Shown: positions 15,681 to 24,081, counted from the stretch's first letter. The stretch: 26,242 bases of DNA from Sphingobium sp. (GCF_003248505.1 NZ_QFOA01000046.1:1-26242); one strand, 5' to 3'. Numbers and translations are program-made. The notes: generated by a model from the sequence alone, not told the origin.

Positions 15681-16442
15681 ATGGCCGACCCGAACCGCAT
15701 CTGGACCGCAGCGCTGACCGTCATCGGAGACGAGATTCTTTCCGGGAGGACGCAGGACAAGAATATCGCGCAGATTGCAGCGTGGCTGAACGTGCAGGGT
15801 ATCCGCCTGCGCGAAGTCCGTGTCGTGCCCGATGTCACCGAAGCGATCGTGGAAGCGGTCAACACGCTGCGAGCGCGCAACGATTATCTGTTCACCACCG
15901 GCGGTATCGGTCCCACGCATGACGACATCACGGTCGATGCAATCGCGTCGGCGCTTGGCGTCGAAGTTGTCGTCCATCCCGAAGCGCGATCGGTGCTGGA
16001 GCGTTATTACGAAACGCGCGGCGGCCTGACCGAAGCGCGGCTGCGAATGGCCCGCGTGCCCGAAGGCGCGACGCTGATCGAAAACCGGATGTCGGGCGCG
16101 CCTGGAATACGGCATGGCAATATCTTCATCATGGCGGGCGTGCCGCACATCACAGCGGGCATGCTCGACGCTTTGACCGGCACGCTGGAGGGCGGCTTGC
16201 CGCTGCTTTCGGCGACGATCGGCTGTTGGGTCGCGGAAAGCGAAGTGGCGGATTTGCTGCGCGGAGCGGAAAAGGCGCACGGGGATTGCCAGATCGGCAG
16301 TTATCCCTTTTTCCGGGAGGGGCGCACCGGGGCCAACTTCGTCGTGCGGTCGACCGATCAGGCTGCGCTGGACGCCTGCGTGGCGCATTTGAGCCAGGCG
16401 CTGGACGAAGGTGGCTGGGGGGTCACGCCGGGCGGCATTTGA
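15681..16442 (+). CDS. CinA N-terminal / molybdopterin-binding (MoCF) domain protein
   Basis: The product is 253 aa. The MoaB/MogA-like fold of competence/damage-inducible protein CinA is seen in TVIGDEILSGRTQDKN and TTGGIGPTHDDITVDAIASALG. The C-terminal nicotinamide-mononucleotide deamidase (PncC) domain of full-length CinA is absent, so this is the stand-alone short form common in alphaproteobacteria. Relatives hydrolyse ADP-ribose or CoA-type pyrophosphates or bind pterin; the function here cannot be fixed. The start ATG at 15681 follows AAAGGGCAGGG, a good ribosome-binding site. It is divergent from map and convergent with gltA. Whether it relates to the moaC-moeA genes 7 kb away is unknown. 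Confidence 0.88.
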   Translation: MADPNRIWTAALTVIGDEILSGRTQDKNIAQIAAWLNVQGIRLREVRVVPDVTEAIVEAVNTLRARNDYLFTTGGIGPTHDDITVDAIASALGVEVVVHPEARSVLERYYETRGGLTEARLRMARVPEGATLIENRMSGAPGIRHGNIFIMAGVPHITAGMLDALTGTLEGGLPLLSATIGCWVAESEVADLLRGAEKAHGDCQIGSYPFFREGRTGANFVVRSTDQAALDACVAHLSQALDEGGWGVTPGGI

Positions 16443-16484
16443 TCGGGCCGTGCGGGAGGCGCACATTTCCTACGGCATGCCAGC

Positions 16485-16513
16485 ATAAAAAACGGCGCCA
16501 CATGGGCGCCGTT
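16485..16513 (-). terminator. Rho-independent terminator of gltA
   Basis: AACGGCGCC (16491-16499) pairs perfectly with GGCGCCGTT (16505-16513) around a 5-nt loop. On the minus strand it runs into TTTTTT. It lies 26 nt past the gltA stop. Confidence 0.9.
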
Positions 16514-16539
16514 CTCATACAAATCGACGGTTCGCCGGA

Positions 16540-17826
16540 TCAGCGCTTGTCGACCGCCACATAGTCCCGCTGCGTCGGGCCAGTATAAAGCTGACGCGGG
16601 CGACCGATCTTCTGCGCTGGGTCGGAAATCATCTCGTTCCATTGCGCGACCCAACCCACGGTGCGGGCAAGCGCGAAGAGCACCGTGAACATCTCGGTCG
16701 GGAAGCCGATTGCCGACAGGATAACGCCGGAATAGAAATCGACGTTGGGATACAGCTTCTTCTCGACGAAATAGGGATCGTTGAGCGCGATCTGCTCCAG
16801 TTCCTTGGCAACGTCGAACACAGGATCGTCGACGCCCAGCTTCTCCAGAACGTCCTTCGCGGTTTTCTGCATCACCGTCGCGCGGGGGTCGTAATTTTTA
16901 TAGACGCGGTGACCGAAGCCCATCAGGCGGAACGGATCGTCCTTGTTCTTGGCGCGGGCGATATATTCGGGAATGCGGTCCACCGTTCCGATTTCCCGCA
17001 GCATGTTGAGCGCTGCTTCATTTGCGCCACCATGCGCCGGACCCCAAAGGCAGGCGATGCCGGCTGCGATGCAGGCAAAGGGATTCGCGCCCGACGAGCC
17101 GGCGAGACGAACGGTCGATGTCGATGCATTCTGTTCGTGATCTGCATGCAGGATGAAGATCTTGTCCATCGCATCCGCGATGACCGGGTCCACCACATAT
17201 TCCTCTGCCGGGACCGAAAAGGTCATACGCAGGAAGTTGGCGGTGTAGCTGAGGTCGTTGCGCGGATAGACGAAGGGCTGGCCCACCGAATATTTGTAGG
17301 CCATGGCCGCGATCGTCGGCATCTTGGCGATCAGGCGGTGGCTTGCGATGCGGCGCTGTGCCGGGTCGTTGATGTCCGTCGAATCATGATAGAATGCCGA
17401 CAGCGCACCCACGACACCAACCATGATCGCCATCGGGTGCGCATCGCGGCGGAAACCCCGGAAGAAGGCGGTCAGTTGTTCGTGCACCATGGTATGGCGC
17501 GTGATCGTGGTGGTGAAGTCTTCCAGCTCCGTCTTCGACGGCAATTCGCCGTTCAGCAGCAGATAGCAGACTTCCATGAAGCTCGACTGTTCGGCCAACT
17601 GACCGATGGGATAGCCGCGATGAAGCAGAACGCCTTCGTCGCCATCGATATAGGTGAGGCCGGATTCGCAGCTAGCGGTCGACGTGAAACCTGGGTCGTA
17701 GGTGAACATGCCCGTGTTCGCGTAAAGCTTGCGAACGTCGATGACCTGCGGTCCTACGGTGCCATCCATGATGGCGTAATCTTGGTTCTTTTCACCGATG
17801 GTCAAACTGGCTTTGTTATCGGACAT
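16540..17826 (-). CDS. gltA: Citrate synthase, type II
   Basis: Citrate synthase condenses acetyl-CoA and oxaloacetate to open the TCA cycle. The catalytic motifs are seen: the first histidine in CLWGPAHGGANEAAL, the second in MGFGHRVYKNYDPRA, and the catalytic Asp in NVDFYSGVILSAIGFP. The N-terminal segment with KLYANTGMFTYDPGFTSTAS matches the hexameric, NADH-sensitive Gram-negative type. The ATG at 17826 is preceded by AAGGAG at ideal spacing, giving 428 aa, so eight upstream in-frame codons are rejected. The gltX stop lies 20 nt upstream, indicating a gltX-gltA operon, and a terminator follows. Confidence 0.98.
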   Translation of the reverse strand: MSDNKASLTIGEKNQDYAIMDGTVGPQVIDVRKLYANTGMFTYDPGFTSTASCESGLTYIDGDEGVLLHRGYPIGQLAEQSSFMEVCYLLLNGELPSKTELEDFTTTITRHTMVHEQLTAFFRGFRRDAHPMAIMVGVVGALSAFYHDSTDINDPAQRRIASHRLIAKMPTIAAMAYKYSVGQPFVYPRNDLSYTANFLRMTFSVPAEEYVVDPVIADAMDKIFILHADHEQNASTSTVRLAGSSGANPFACIAAGIACLWGPAHGGANEAALNMLREIGTVDRIPEYIARAKNKDDPFRLMGFGHRVYKNYDPRATVMQKTAKDVLEKLGVDDPVFDVAKELEQIALNDPYFVEKKLYPNVDFYSGVILSAIGFPTEMFTVLFALARTVGWVAQWNEMISDPAQKIGRPRQLYTGPTQRDYVAVDKR

Positions 17827-17846
17827 GTTGTTCTCCTTGATTGCCA

Positions 17847-19289
17847 TCAACCGGCCACCGCGTGCCCTGCCGCAGCCAATCGTTCCAAGCTCTCCTCTTT
17901 TCCAAGTAGGAAGAGGACATCGAAAATACCCGGCGAGACGGTGCGCCCGGTAAGCGCCGCCCGCAACGGCTGTGCCACCTTGCCCAGCCCCAGACCGGCA
18001 TCCTCCGCCACGCAGCGAATAGCATCTTCGATCGCCTCAACCGTCCAGGACTGAACGGGTTGCAGAGCGTCGGCCGTCTTGGCGAGCAGCGCGCGCGCGG
18101 GTTCGTCTAGCAGAGCGGACGCCTTCTCGTCAAAATCGAGCGGCACGCTCTTGAAGAGAAACTGAGCTCCCTCCGCGATTTCGACCAGCGTCTTCGCGCG
18201 CGGTTTGAGCTGCGGCATTGCCTGGCCGAGCAGCGCCAGATCCGCGTCGCCCAACGTCATCCCCGACCATGCCTCGATCCGTGGCGCGACCAGTGCGGCA
18301 AGCCTCGCGTCGTCCGCCTCGCGGAGATAATGGCCGTTGAGATTTTCGAGCTTCTTGATATCGAACCGCGACGGCGAACGGCCTACGCCGTCAATGTCGA
18401 ACAACATAATGGCGCGGTCGATCGGGATGATCTCCTCATCGCCATGTCCCCAGCCCAGTCGCAGCAGATAATTCAGCACCGCTTCCGGAAGCATTCCCAT
18501 CTCGTCGCGGTAGGCATCGACGCCGAGGGCGCCGTGCCGCTTCGACAACTTCGCTCCGTCCGCCCCGTGTATTAGGGGGATATGCGCGTAGACCGGCTCT
18601 TCCCATCCCATCGCTTTGATGATGGTCAGTTGACGGAACGCGTTGTTGAGGTGATCGTCGCCGCGGATGACGTGGGTAACGCCCATGTCGTGATCGTCGA
18701 CAACGACCGCCAGCATATAGGTGGGGGTGCCGTCCGACCGCAGCAGGATCATGTCGTCCAGTTCGACATTCTGCACGACTACGCGGCCTTGAACGGCGTC
18801 CTCGATCACCGTCTCGCCTTCGCGCGGCGCTTTGATTCGGATGACGAACGGAGCACCTTCGGGCGCTTCGGATGGATCGCGGTCGCGCCAGCGTCCGTCG
18901 TAGCGCAGCGGTTGCTTGGCGGCGCGTTGTTGTTCGCGCAGTTCAGCGAGTTCCTCCGGCGTGGCGAAGCATTTGTAGGCATGCCCTGCGCTCAGCAGCT
19001 GATGCGCGACTTCGGCGTGGCGCGGCGTGCGCTCGAACTGGAATACCGCCGGTTGGTCACCGGCAAGGCCCAACCATTCGAGGCCGTCGAAGATCGCCGC
19101 CACCGCCGTATCGGTAGACCGGGCGCGATCCGTATCCTCGACACGCAACAGGAACTTGCCACCATGGTGCCGAGCGAACAGCCAGTTAAAAAGTGCGGTG
19201 CGCGCGCCGCCGATATGCAGAAAGCCGGTAGGGGATGGCGCAAAACGGGTCACGACTGCCTTGTTCATTCCCGTTGCACTCGTCGTCAT
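17847..19289 (-). CDS. gltX: Glutamyl-tRNA synthetase
   Basis: This class I synthetase charges tRNA(Glu). The HIGH-type motif is in RFAPSPTGFLHIGGARTALF and the KMSKS-type motif is KLSKRHG. The zinc-site region and C-terminal anticodon-binding domain follow to a total of about 480 aa. The start is uncertain: ATGs at 19301, 19289 and 19268 are in frame, none with a well-spaced Shine-Dalgarno. I picked 19289, which leaves 11 residues before VVTRFAPSPTG, as usual for the family. It is divergent from comEC with at most about 30 bp between the start codons. Alphaproteobacteria often have a second gltX paralogue that charges tRNA(Gln) for amidation; which type this is cannot be settled here. Confidence 0.95.
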   Translation of the reverse strand: MTTSATGMNKAVVTRFAPSPTGFLHIGGARTALFNWLFARHHGGKFLLRVEDTDRARSTDTAVAAIFDGLEWLGLAGDQPAVFQFERTPRHAEVAHQLLSAGHAYKCFATPEELAELREQQRAAKQPLRYDGRWRDRDPSEAPEGAPFVIRIKAPREGETVIEDAVQGRVVVQNVELDDMILLRSDGTPTYMLAVVVDDHDMGVTHVIRGDDHLNNAFRQLTIIKAMGWEEPVYAHIPLIHGADGAKLSKRHGALGVDAYRDEMGMLPEAVLNYLLRLGWGHGDEEIIPIDRAIMLFDIDGVGRSPSRFDIKKLENLNGHYLREADDARLAALVAPRIEAWSGMTLGDADLALLGQAMPQLKPRAKTLVEIAEGAQFLFKSVPLDFDEKASALLDEPARALLAKTADALQPVQSWTVEAIEDAIRCVAEDAGLGLGKVAQPLRAALTGRTVSPGIFDVLFLLGKEESLERLAAAGHAVAG

Positions 19290-19316
19290 AATCTTCGACA
19301 TTCGCCTTGCTGACAC

Positions 19317-21500
19317 ATGAATGCGACGCCCCCTAGCATGGCTTTTGCCCCACGACAAACCTCCCTTGCGGGCGGGGTTGCGCGGGCGGCTGGGCATATG
19401 TTCGCACTGCTCGAAAACATGCTGGAGCGTGAGCGTGAACAGATCGGTCTTTGGGCACCGGTCGCGCTGGCTGTGGGGATTTCTGCGTGGTTCTTGCTAC
19501 CCGGTTCCGCTCACTGGCTGGCCTTTTGCTGCCTGACGATGGCACTGGTATGTGGAGCGGCGTTTCTGCCCACCGGCACGCGCGTCAGGCAGATGTGCAT
19601 CGCAGGTGGCATGGTGGCCGCTTTGGGTTGTGTCCTGATATGGGGCAAGGCGGCTATCTTGGGGCAGCCGCCGCTGGCGCGTCCCGTCTTCACACAGGTA
19701 ACAGGAACGGTGCAGTCGGTGCGGCCCGTTCCAGCACAGGCGATGGTGCGCGCGACGATTCGTCCCATCGACAGGCCGGATCTCCCCGAAACGATTCGCG
19801 TTAATATCCCGGACGGCGACAAACCGGCAGGGCTCGGGGCAGGCGCGGTCGTTCGTTTCCGCTCGCGGCTCATGCCTCCCGCCCAGCCGAGCGTTCCGGG
19901 CGGATATGACTTCGCTTCCCGCGCCTATTTCCTGGGCATCGGCGCGACCGGCAAGGCGCTCAAGCCTATTGACGTCCTCGAACCCTCCGATGCAGGGCCG
20001 GGTCTAAGGGCCAGATTGTTCGACCATATTCTCAACCGCGTCGGTGGCCCCGCCGAAGGCATTGCGGCGGCTCTGGCGACCGGGGACCAAGGCGCGATTC
20101 CGGACGCGGACGCCGACGCGATGCGGCGCAGCGGGCTGGCGCATCTGTTGTCCATCAGCGGCCTGCATGTGACGGCATTGATCGGCGCTGTGATCTTTTT
20201 GTTCATGCGAGTGCTGGCGCTCAGTCGCCATGCCGCGCTCGACTGGCCGCTCATGATGATCGCTGGCGCGGGCGGTGCTCTTGCCGGTATCGGCTACACG
20301 CTGCTGACCGGGGCCGAGGTGCCTACTGTGCGATCCTGCATCGCCGCTCTGCTGGTGCTGGGCGGCCTTGCCATGGGCCGCGACGCGATCACGTTGCGGC
20401 TCGTCGCAACGGGCGCTCTGGTCGTGCTGGCCTTTTGGCCGGAGGCAGTAGTCGGGCCGAGTTTCCAGATGAGTTTTATGGCCGTCACCGCGCTTGTGGC
20501 CTTGGGGGAGCATCGCCGCTTCCGCGCGTTTGCAGCGGCGCGGGACGAGCGTCGCTGGCAAAAGGTCGCAAGGATGCTGGTCGTCACGCTGGCGACCGGT
20601 TTCGTGGTGGAAGTGGCGCTGATGCCGATCGCGCTCTTTCATTTTCATAAGGCGGGGCTGCTCGGGGCGTTTGCGAACATCGTCGCCATTCCTCTTACGA
20701 CATTCGTCGTCATGCCGCTGGAAGCTGCAGCGCTGTTGTTGGATGTGATAGGGGCAGGCGCGCCCTTCTGGTGGCTGACGCAGAAAGCACTCGATCTGCT
20801 GCTTTTGATTGCGCACGGGGTGGCAAGCAGTCCGATGGCGACGATGCAGGCGCCGACGACAGGTGCCGCGACATTCGGTTTCGCTATGGCGGGATTGCTA
20901 TGGATACTGCTATGGCGCGGGCGGATGCGGTGGTGGGGGGCGCCGCCCTTGGCCGCAGCCGTTGCGACAGCGCTGTTTGCGTCACCGCCCGATCTCTTCA
21001 TAACGGGCGATGGGCGACATGTCGCGGTGCGGACTTCGGACGGCATGGTGATCCTGCGCGATAGGGCAGGCGACTATGTCCGGGACAGCCTGTCAGAAAG
21101 CGCGGGTTTCGACGGTAAGTTTGCGTCGCTGGCCGATCACCCCGCCGCGCGATGCTCCACCGATCTGTGCGCAATGCGCCTGCCGCGCGGCGGGCGCATC
21201 TGGCGGCTACTTTTCACTCGCAGCAGAATGCAGGTGGACCGGCCCCAGTTCGAAAAGGAATGTGGTGCCGCCGACATCATCGTCAGCGACCGTCGTTTGC
21301 CAGGCTGGTGCCGTCCCCGCTGGCTAAAGGCCGATAGCCGCTTGCTCCGTAAAACGGGGGGACTTTCCATCGACCTGCGCGCCGGAAAGGTCCGGACTGT
21401 CATCCGCCCCGGCGACGCCCACCCTTGGATCGCGCCCACTGTGCCTGGCGGAAGTCGTCTTCAATTATACCGGCGCAGCAGCCCCGCTAGCTTGCCCTGA
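19317..21500 (+). CDS. comEC: ComEC/Rec2-family DNA-uptake channel protein
   Basis: The product is 727 aa. An N-terminal part with hydrophobic helices (about residues 45-110) and an OB-like extracellular segment is followed by the Competence domain. That domain carries the signature HLLSISGLHVTALIGAVIF (about 275-293) and many further membrane helices. ComEC forms the inner-membrane channel for transforming DNA. After the last helices, DLFITGDGRHVAVR resembles the metallo-beta-lactamase-like C-terminal domain, but no HxHxDH metal motif is visible, so the nuclease-type centre is degenerate. The ATG at 19317 has no evident Shine-Dalgarno; ATG 19338 is an alternative. The 3' end overlaps lexA on the other strand by 40 bp. 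Whether the strain is competent is unknown. Confidence 0.92.
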   Translation: MNATPPSMAFAPRQTSLAGGVARAAGHMFALLENMLEREREQIGLWAPVALAVGISAWFLLPGSAHWLAFCCLTMALVCGAAFLPTGTRVRQMCIAGGMVAALGCVLIWGKAAILGQPPLARPVFTQVTGTVQSVRPVPAQAMVRATIRPIDRPDLPETIRVNIPDGDKPAGLGAGAVVRFRSRLMPPAQPSVPGGYDFASRAYFLGIGATGKALKPIDVLEPSDAGPGLRARLFDHILNRVGGPAEGIAAALATGDQGAIPDADADAMRRSGLAHLLSISGLHVTALIGAVIFLFMRVLALSRHAALDWPLMMIAGAGGALAGIGYTLLTGAEVPTVRSCIAALLVLGGLAMGRDAITLRLVATGALVVLAFWPEAVVGPSFQMSFMAVTALVALGEHRRFRAFAAARDERRWQKVARMLVVTLATGFVVEVALMPIALFHFHKAGLLGAFANIVAIPLTTFVVMPLEAAALLLDVIGAGAPFWWLTQKALDLLLLIAHGVASSPMATMQAPTTGAATFGFAMAGLLWILLWRGRMRWWGAPPLAAAVATALFASPPDLFITGDGRHVAVRTSDGMVILRDRAGDYVRDSLSESAGFDGKFASLADHPAARCSTDLCAMRLPRGGRIWRLLFTRSRMQVDRPQFEKECGAADIIVSDRRLPGWCRPRWLKADSRLLRKTGGLSIDLRAGKVRTVIRPGDAHPWIAPTVPGGSRLQLYRRSSPASLP

Positions 21501-22132
21501 ATGCGCACCTGCCGCGAATCGTAGAGCTGCGGCTCGTAGGCGGCATTTGCGGGGTCGAGCCGCACGCGTGTGCCGTCGCGGCGGAAATATTTAAGCGTCG
21601 CTTCGTGATCGTCGATCAGCGCCACTACGATCTGCCCCTCCCGCGCGACATCGGTTCGCTGGATCAAGGCGAAATCACCGTCGAGAATCCCCGCTTCCAC
21701 CATCGAATCGCCGGAGACTTCGAGCGCATAATGGTCGCCGCCCCCCAGAAGTGCCGCAGGCACGGAGAGCATATTCTGCCCCTCCATCGCCTCGATCGGC
21801 ACGCCCGCCGCGATCCGCCCGTGCAAGGGGATTTCCACCACATCGTTGGCGGCCATAGGAAGGGTTGCGGGCGTCTTCGCTTTGGGTGCGATAGAAGGCA
21901 CCGGCGCACGATGCATCGCCTCGGGTAGCTTCAGCACTTCCAGCGCCCGCGCCCGATTGGGAAGGCGCCGAATAAAGCCACGCTCTTCAAGTGCGTTGAT
22001 CAGGCGATGGATGCCGGATTTGGACCGGAGGTCCAAGGCGTCCTTCATCTCCTCGAACGAGGGCGACACACCGCCTTCCTCCAGACGGTTCTGGATGAAA
22101 CTCAGCAATTCCTGCTGTTTGGGTGTCAACAT
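21461..22132 (-). CDS. lexA: LexA repressor / S24 autopeptidase
   Basis: LexA represses SOS genes and cleaves itself when RecA is activated. The N-terminal winged helix spans residues 1-65, with SPSFEEMKDALDLRSKSGIHRLINALEERG as separate helices. The self-cleavage site is Ala109-Gly110 in RIAAGVPIEA, with catalytic Ser143 (GDSMVEAGI) and Lys181 (ATLKYF). The ATG at 22132 follows GGAGGA at good spacing and gives 223 aa; upstream in-frame codons would cross the operator and are rejected. The promoter carries tandem GTTC repeats, consistent with autorepression. Its tail overlaps the end of comEC by 40 bp, so the two transcripts converge. Confidence 0.98.
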   Translation of the reverse strand: MLTPKQQELLSFIQNRLEEGGVSPSFEEMKDALDLRSKSGIHRLINALEERGFIRRLPNRARALEVLKLPEAMHRAPVPSIAPKAKTPATLPMAANDVVEIPLHGRIAAGVPIEAMEGQNMLSVPAALLGGGDHYALEVSGDSMVEAGILDGDFALIQRTDVAREGQIVVALIDDHEATLKYFRRDGTRVRLDPANAAYEPQLYDSRQVRIQGKLAGLLRRYN

Positions 22133-22149
22133 CGCGTCGGTCCTCCATG

Positions 22150-22175
22150 GAACGTATGAGGAACGCATAGGAAAC
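22150..22175 (-). promoter_or_regulatory. LexA (SOS) box with a third half-repeat
   Basis: The minus strand carries GTTT-N7-GTTC-N7-GTTC: three tetranucleotides at 11-bp intervals (plus-strand GAAC at 22150 and 22161, AAAC at 22172). GTTC-N7-GTTC is the alphaproteobacterial LexA operator. It lies 18-43 nt upstream of the lexA ATG. Confidence 0.8.
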
Positions 22176-22192
22176 ACATAGAGGCTCGTCAA
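22164..22192 (-). promoter_or_regulatory. Sigma-70-type promoter of lexA
   Basis: TTGACG (22192-22187), a 17-bp spacer, and TATGCG (22169-22164) read on the minus strand. The -10 element overlaps the SOS box, so bound LexA would block RNA polymerase. Confidence 0.65.
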
Positions 22193-22278
22193 GCGAGAAC
22201 AGCAACTCTGCCGGAACGGATTTTCATGATCGACGTTCGCGGATGACGACCGACCACCGATCGGCGCAGGAGAGAGAT

Positions 22279-22422
22279 ATGCCGGGAGACCGCAAGCAAA
22301 TGCCCAGCCGCGACGTGAGGCGCAAAAACAAGGTGAGCGATCGACCGTTCAGACCGCTCGACCATCAGATGGGCGACGAGCAACGGTATAATTTTGCCCC
22401 CGGCGAGCAGCAGTTTTGCTGA
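22279..22422 (+). CDS. Possible 47-residue small protein, hypothetical
   Basis: An ATG at 22279 follows a good ribosome-binding sequence (CAGGAGAGAGAT) and opens 47 codons to a TGA at 22420-22422. The predicted peptide is short, hydrophilic and rich in Arg, Asp and Gln (it begins MPGDRKQMPSRDVRRKNK and ends FAPGEQQFC), with no membrane segment or known domain. About three quarters of codons end in G or C, roughly like neighbouring genes. It fills the only sizeable gap between lexA (divergent) and moeA (convergent, 7 nt away). I do not recognise it. It may be a real small gene or a chance frame. Confidence 0.35.
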   Translation: MPGDRKQMPSRDVRRKNKVSDRPFRPLDHQMGDEQRYNFAPGEQQFC

Positions 22423-22429
22423 GGCGCCC

Positions 22430-23608
22430 TTATAGCGGGATGATGGAAACACGATCGCCCGGTTCCGCACGCGCGCTTCCGGCGGCACGTACGATCAGGC
22501 AATCGGCAAGGGCGAGCGCTGCGGTCGCTGCGCTATCCTGCGAAGTGACCGAAACGATCCCGCCGTCCTGCCGGTAGGCCCTGAGATAGTCGTCGCGGTC
22601 GCCTACTTGCGGCAGGGAGGACGCCAGCTTTGCCTCCAACATATGGGGAAGGGGATGGGCTGCGCCGCTTATCCTCCGAACGAGAGGCAGAAGGAAGAGA
22701 ATGGCGGTCACATATGCTGACACCGGGTTGCCCGGCAAACCGAGGAACGATGTTGTGCCCATCCGGCCGGCCATCAACGGCTTCCCGGGCCTCATCCGAA
22801 TCTTCCAGAAATCGAGGGAACCCCCGGCCTGCTCGAAGGCGGGACGAACGAGATCGTGATCGCCTACCGACGCCCCGCCTGTGGACACGACGATATCGGC
22901 GACCTGTGCCTTTCCGAAGGCTGCCGTAATGGCCGCCAGATCGTCCGGCACGATGCCGAGGTCGATGATTTCGCACGGAAGGTTCGCAAGCATGGCGGCG
23001 AGCATCGGGCCGTTCGATGCCGGTAGCGAGCCAGGCGGGGCAGGGGTACCGGGCGGGACGAGTTCGTTGCCCGTCGACAGGATGGCAACCTTGACGCGAC
23101 GGCGCACCGGCAGTCGGTCATGCCCGCCCAGGACCGCGACCGCCGCCTGCGAAGCGCCAATCGCCGCCCCGGCCTTCAGCAGAACAGCGCCTGACGCGAA
23201 ATCGGACGCGGCGTCGCGGACATGCTTGCCCGCGGGAAGTGGGTCGGGGCCGGCCCTTATATGCGCCCCGTCCGGCAGCGCATTTTCCTGGATCAGGATC
23301 GCGTCGGCGCCCATGGGCAGCGGCGCGCCAGTGAAGATCCGGCACGCTTCTCCGGTGCCGAGTGCACTAGGAAGCGCGCCGCCTGCGGAGCTTTCCCGTG
23401 TCACGCGCCAAGGGCCGGGATATTCCGACGCACGGACCGCGTAGCCGTCCATGGCCGACAGCGCCGCCCATGGCTGATCCCGTCGCGCCGTCAGGTCCTG
23501 CGCCATCCACCGACCCACAGCGTCCACGACCGGCACGGTTTCTTCCTGAAGCAGGGTCGCCATCGCGAACAGCCTCGCCTGCGCCTCGGCCACCGGCAAC
23601 AGGCTCAT
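22430..23608 (-). CDS. moeA: Molybdopterin molybdenumtransferase
   Basis: MoeA inserts molybdate into adenylylated molybdopterin, the last step of molybdenum-cofactor synthesis. Family motifs are present: AALSAMDGYAVRA, ILSTGNELVPPG, VVSTGGASVGDHD, KIRMRPGKPL and LGLPGNPVSAYV. The length (392 aa) is normal. The ATG at 23608 overlaps the moaC stop as ATGA, which indicates translational coupling and fixes the start. No strong terminator is visible after the stop, although a short CAGCA/TGCTG hairpin lies just beyond it. It is the last gene of the trpG-trpD-trpC-moaC-moeA run. Confidence 0.96.
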   Translation of the reverse strand: MSLLPVAEAQARLFAMATLLQEETVPVVDAVGRWMAQDLTARRDQPWAALSAMDGYAVRASEYPGPWRVTRESSAGGALPSALGTGEACRIFTGAPLPMGADAILIQENALPDGAHIRAGPDPLPAGKHVRDAASDFASGAVLLKAGAAIGASQAAVAVLGGHDRLPVRRRVKVAILSTGNELVPPGTPAPPGSLPASNGPMLAAMLANLPCEIIDLGIVPDDLAAITAAFGKAQVADIVVSTGGASVGDHDLVRPAFEQAGGSLDFWKIRMRPGKPLMAGRMGTTSFLGLPGNPVSAYVTAILFLLPLVRRISGAAHPLPHMLEAKLASSLPQVGDRDDYLRAYRQDGGIVSVTSQDSAATAALALADCLIVRAAGSARAEPGDRVSIIPL

Positions 23609-24081
23609 GCGCTGCGGGTCCAGTCGCTCGACTTGCCGCCGGTCTTCGTTTCTAGTCGAATGTCACCGATGACCATGCCCTTATCCAGCGCCTTGGCCAT
23701 GTCGTAGATGGTCAGCAAGGCGGCGGATGTGGCGGTCAATGCTTCCATCTCTACGCCCGTCTGGCCCGCCGTGCGGGCAGTCGCCCGAACCGTGACGCCG
23801 TCCTCGACCAGTTCGAAGTCGACCGTGACGGCGCTCAAAGCGATGGGGTGGCAGAGCGGAATGAGGTCGGCCGTGCGCTTGGCCGCCATGATGCCTGCCA
23901 CGCGTGCGACCGCAAGGACATCGCCTTTCTTAACGAGGCCGTCGCGGATCGCTTCCAGCGCCCGCGCGCTCATTGCGATGCGGCCCGATGCGACGGCTTC
24001 GCGCGTTGTGACGGCTTTCTCCGACACATCGACCATGCGCGCCGCCCCGTCCGCGTCCAGATGTGTGAGGCCGTTGCTCAT
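23605..24081 (-). CDS. moaC: Cyclic pyranopterin monophosphate synthase
   Basis: MoaC converts the 3',8-cyclo-GTP product of MoaA to cyclic pyranopterin monophosphate. Conserved elements are seen: THLDADGAARMVDVSEK at the N terminus, AKRTADLIPLCHPI, the helix GVEMEALTATSAALLTIYDM with its Asp, and a Lys/Gly-rich C terminus (ETKTGGKSSDW). The product is 158 aa, the usual size. The ATG at 24081 overlaps the trpC stop as ATGA; the frame is open further upstream but that part lies inside trpC. moaA is not in the window. Confidence 0.96.
   Translation of the reverse strand: MSNGLTHLDADGAARMVDVSEKAVTTREAVASGRIAMSARALEAIRDGLVKKGDVLAVARVAGIMAAKRTADLIPLCHPIALSAVTVDFELVEDGVTVRATARTAGQTGVEMEALTATSAALLTIYDMAKALDKGMVIGDIRLETKTGGKSSDWTRSA

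Noticed and set aside
15603..16466. Long upstream extension of the map reading frame
   Set aside because: It is antisense to the clearly coding cinA-domain gene, and the family N terminus begins at the ATG at 15602.
16642..18054. A 470-codon plus-strand frame opposite gltA
   Set aside because: It is a shadow frame of citrate synthase with no recognisable domain.
22189..22488. A 99-codon minus-strand frame downstream of moeA
   Set aside because: It begins inside moeA out of frame, has no ribosome-binding site, and runs through the lexA promoter. The plus-strand small ORF in the same gap has better signals.
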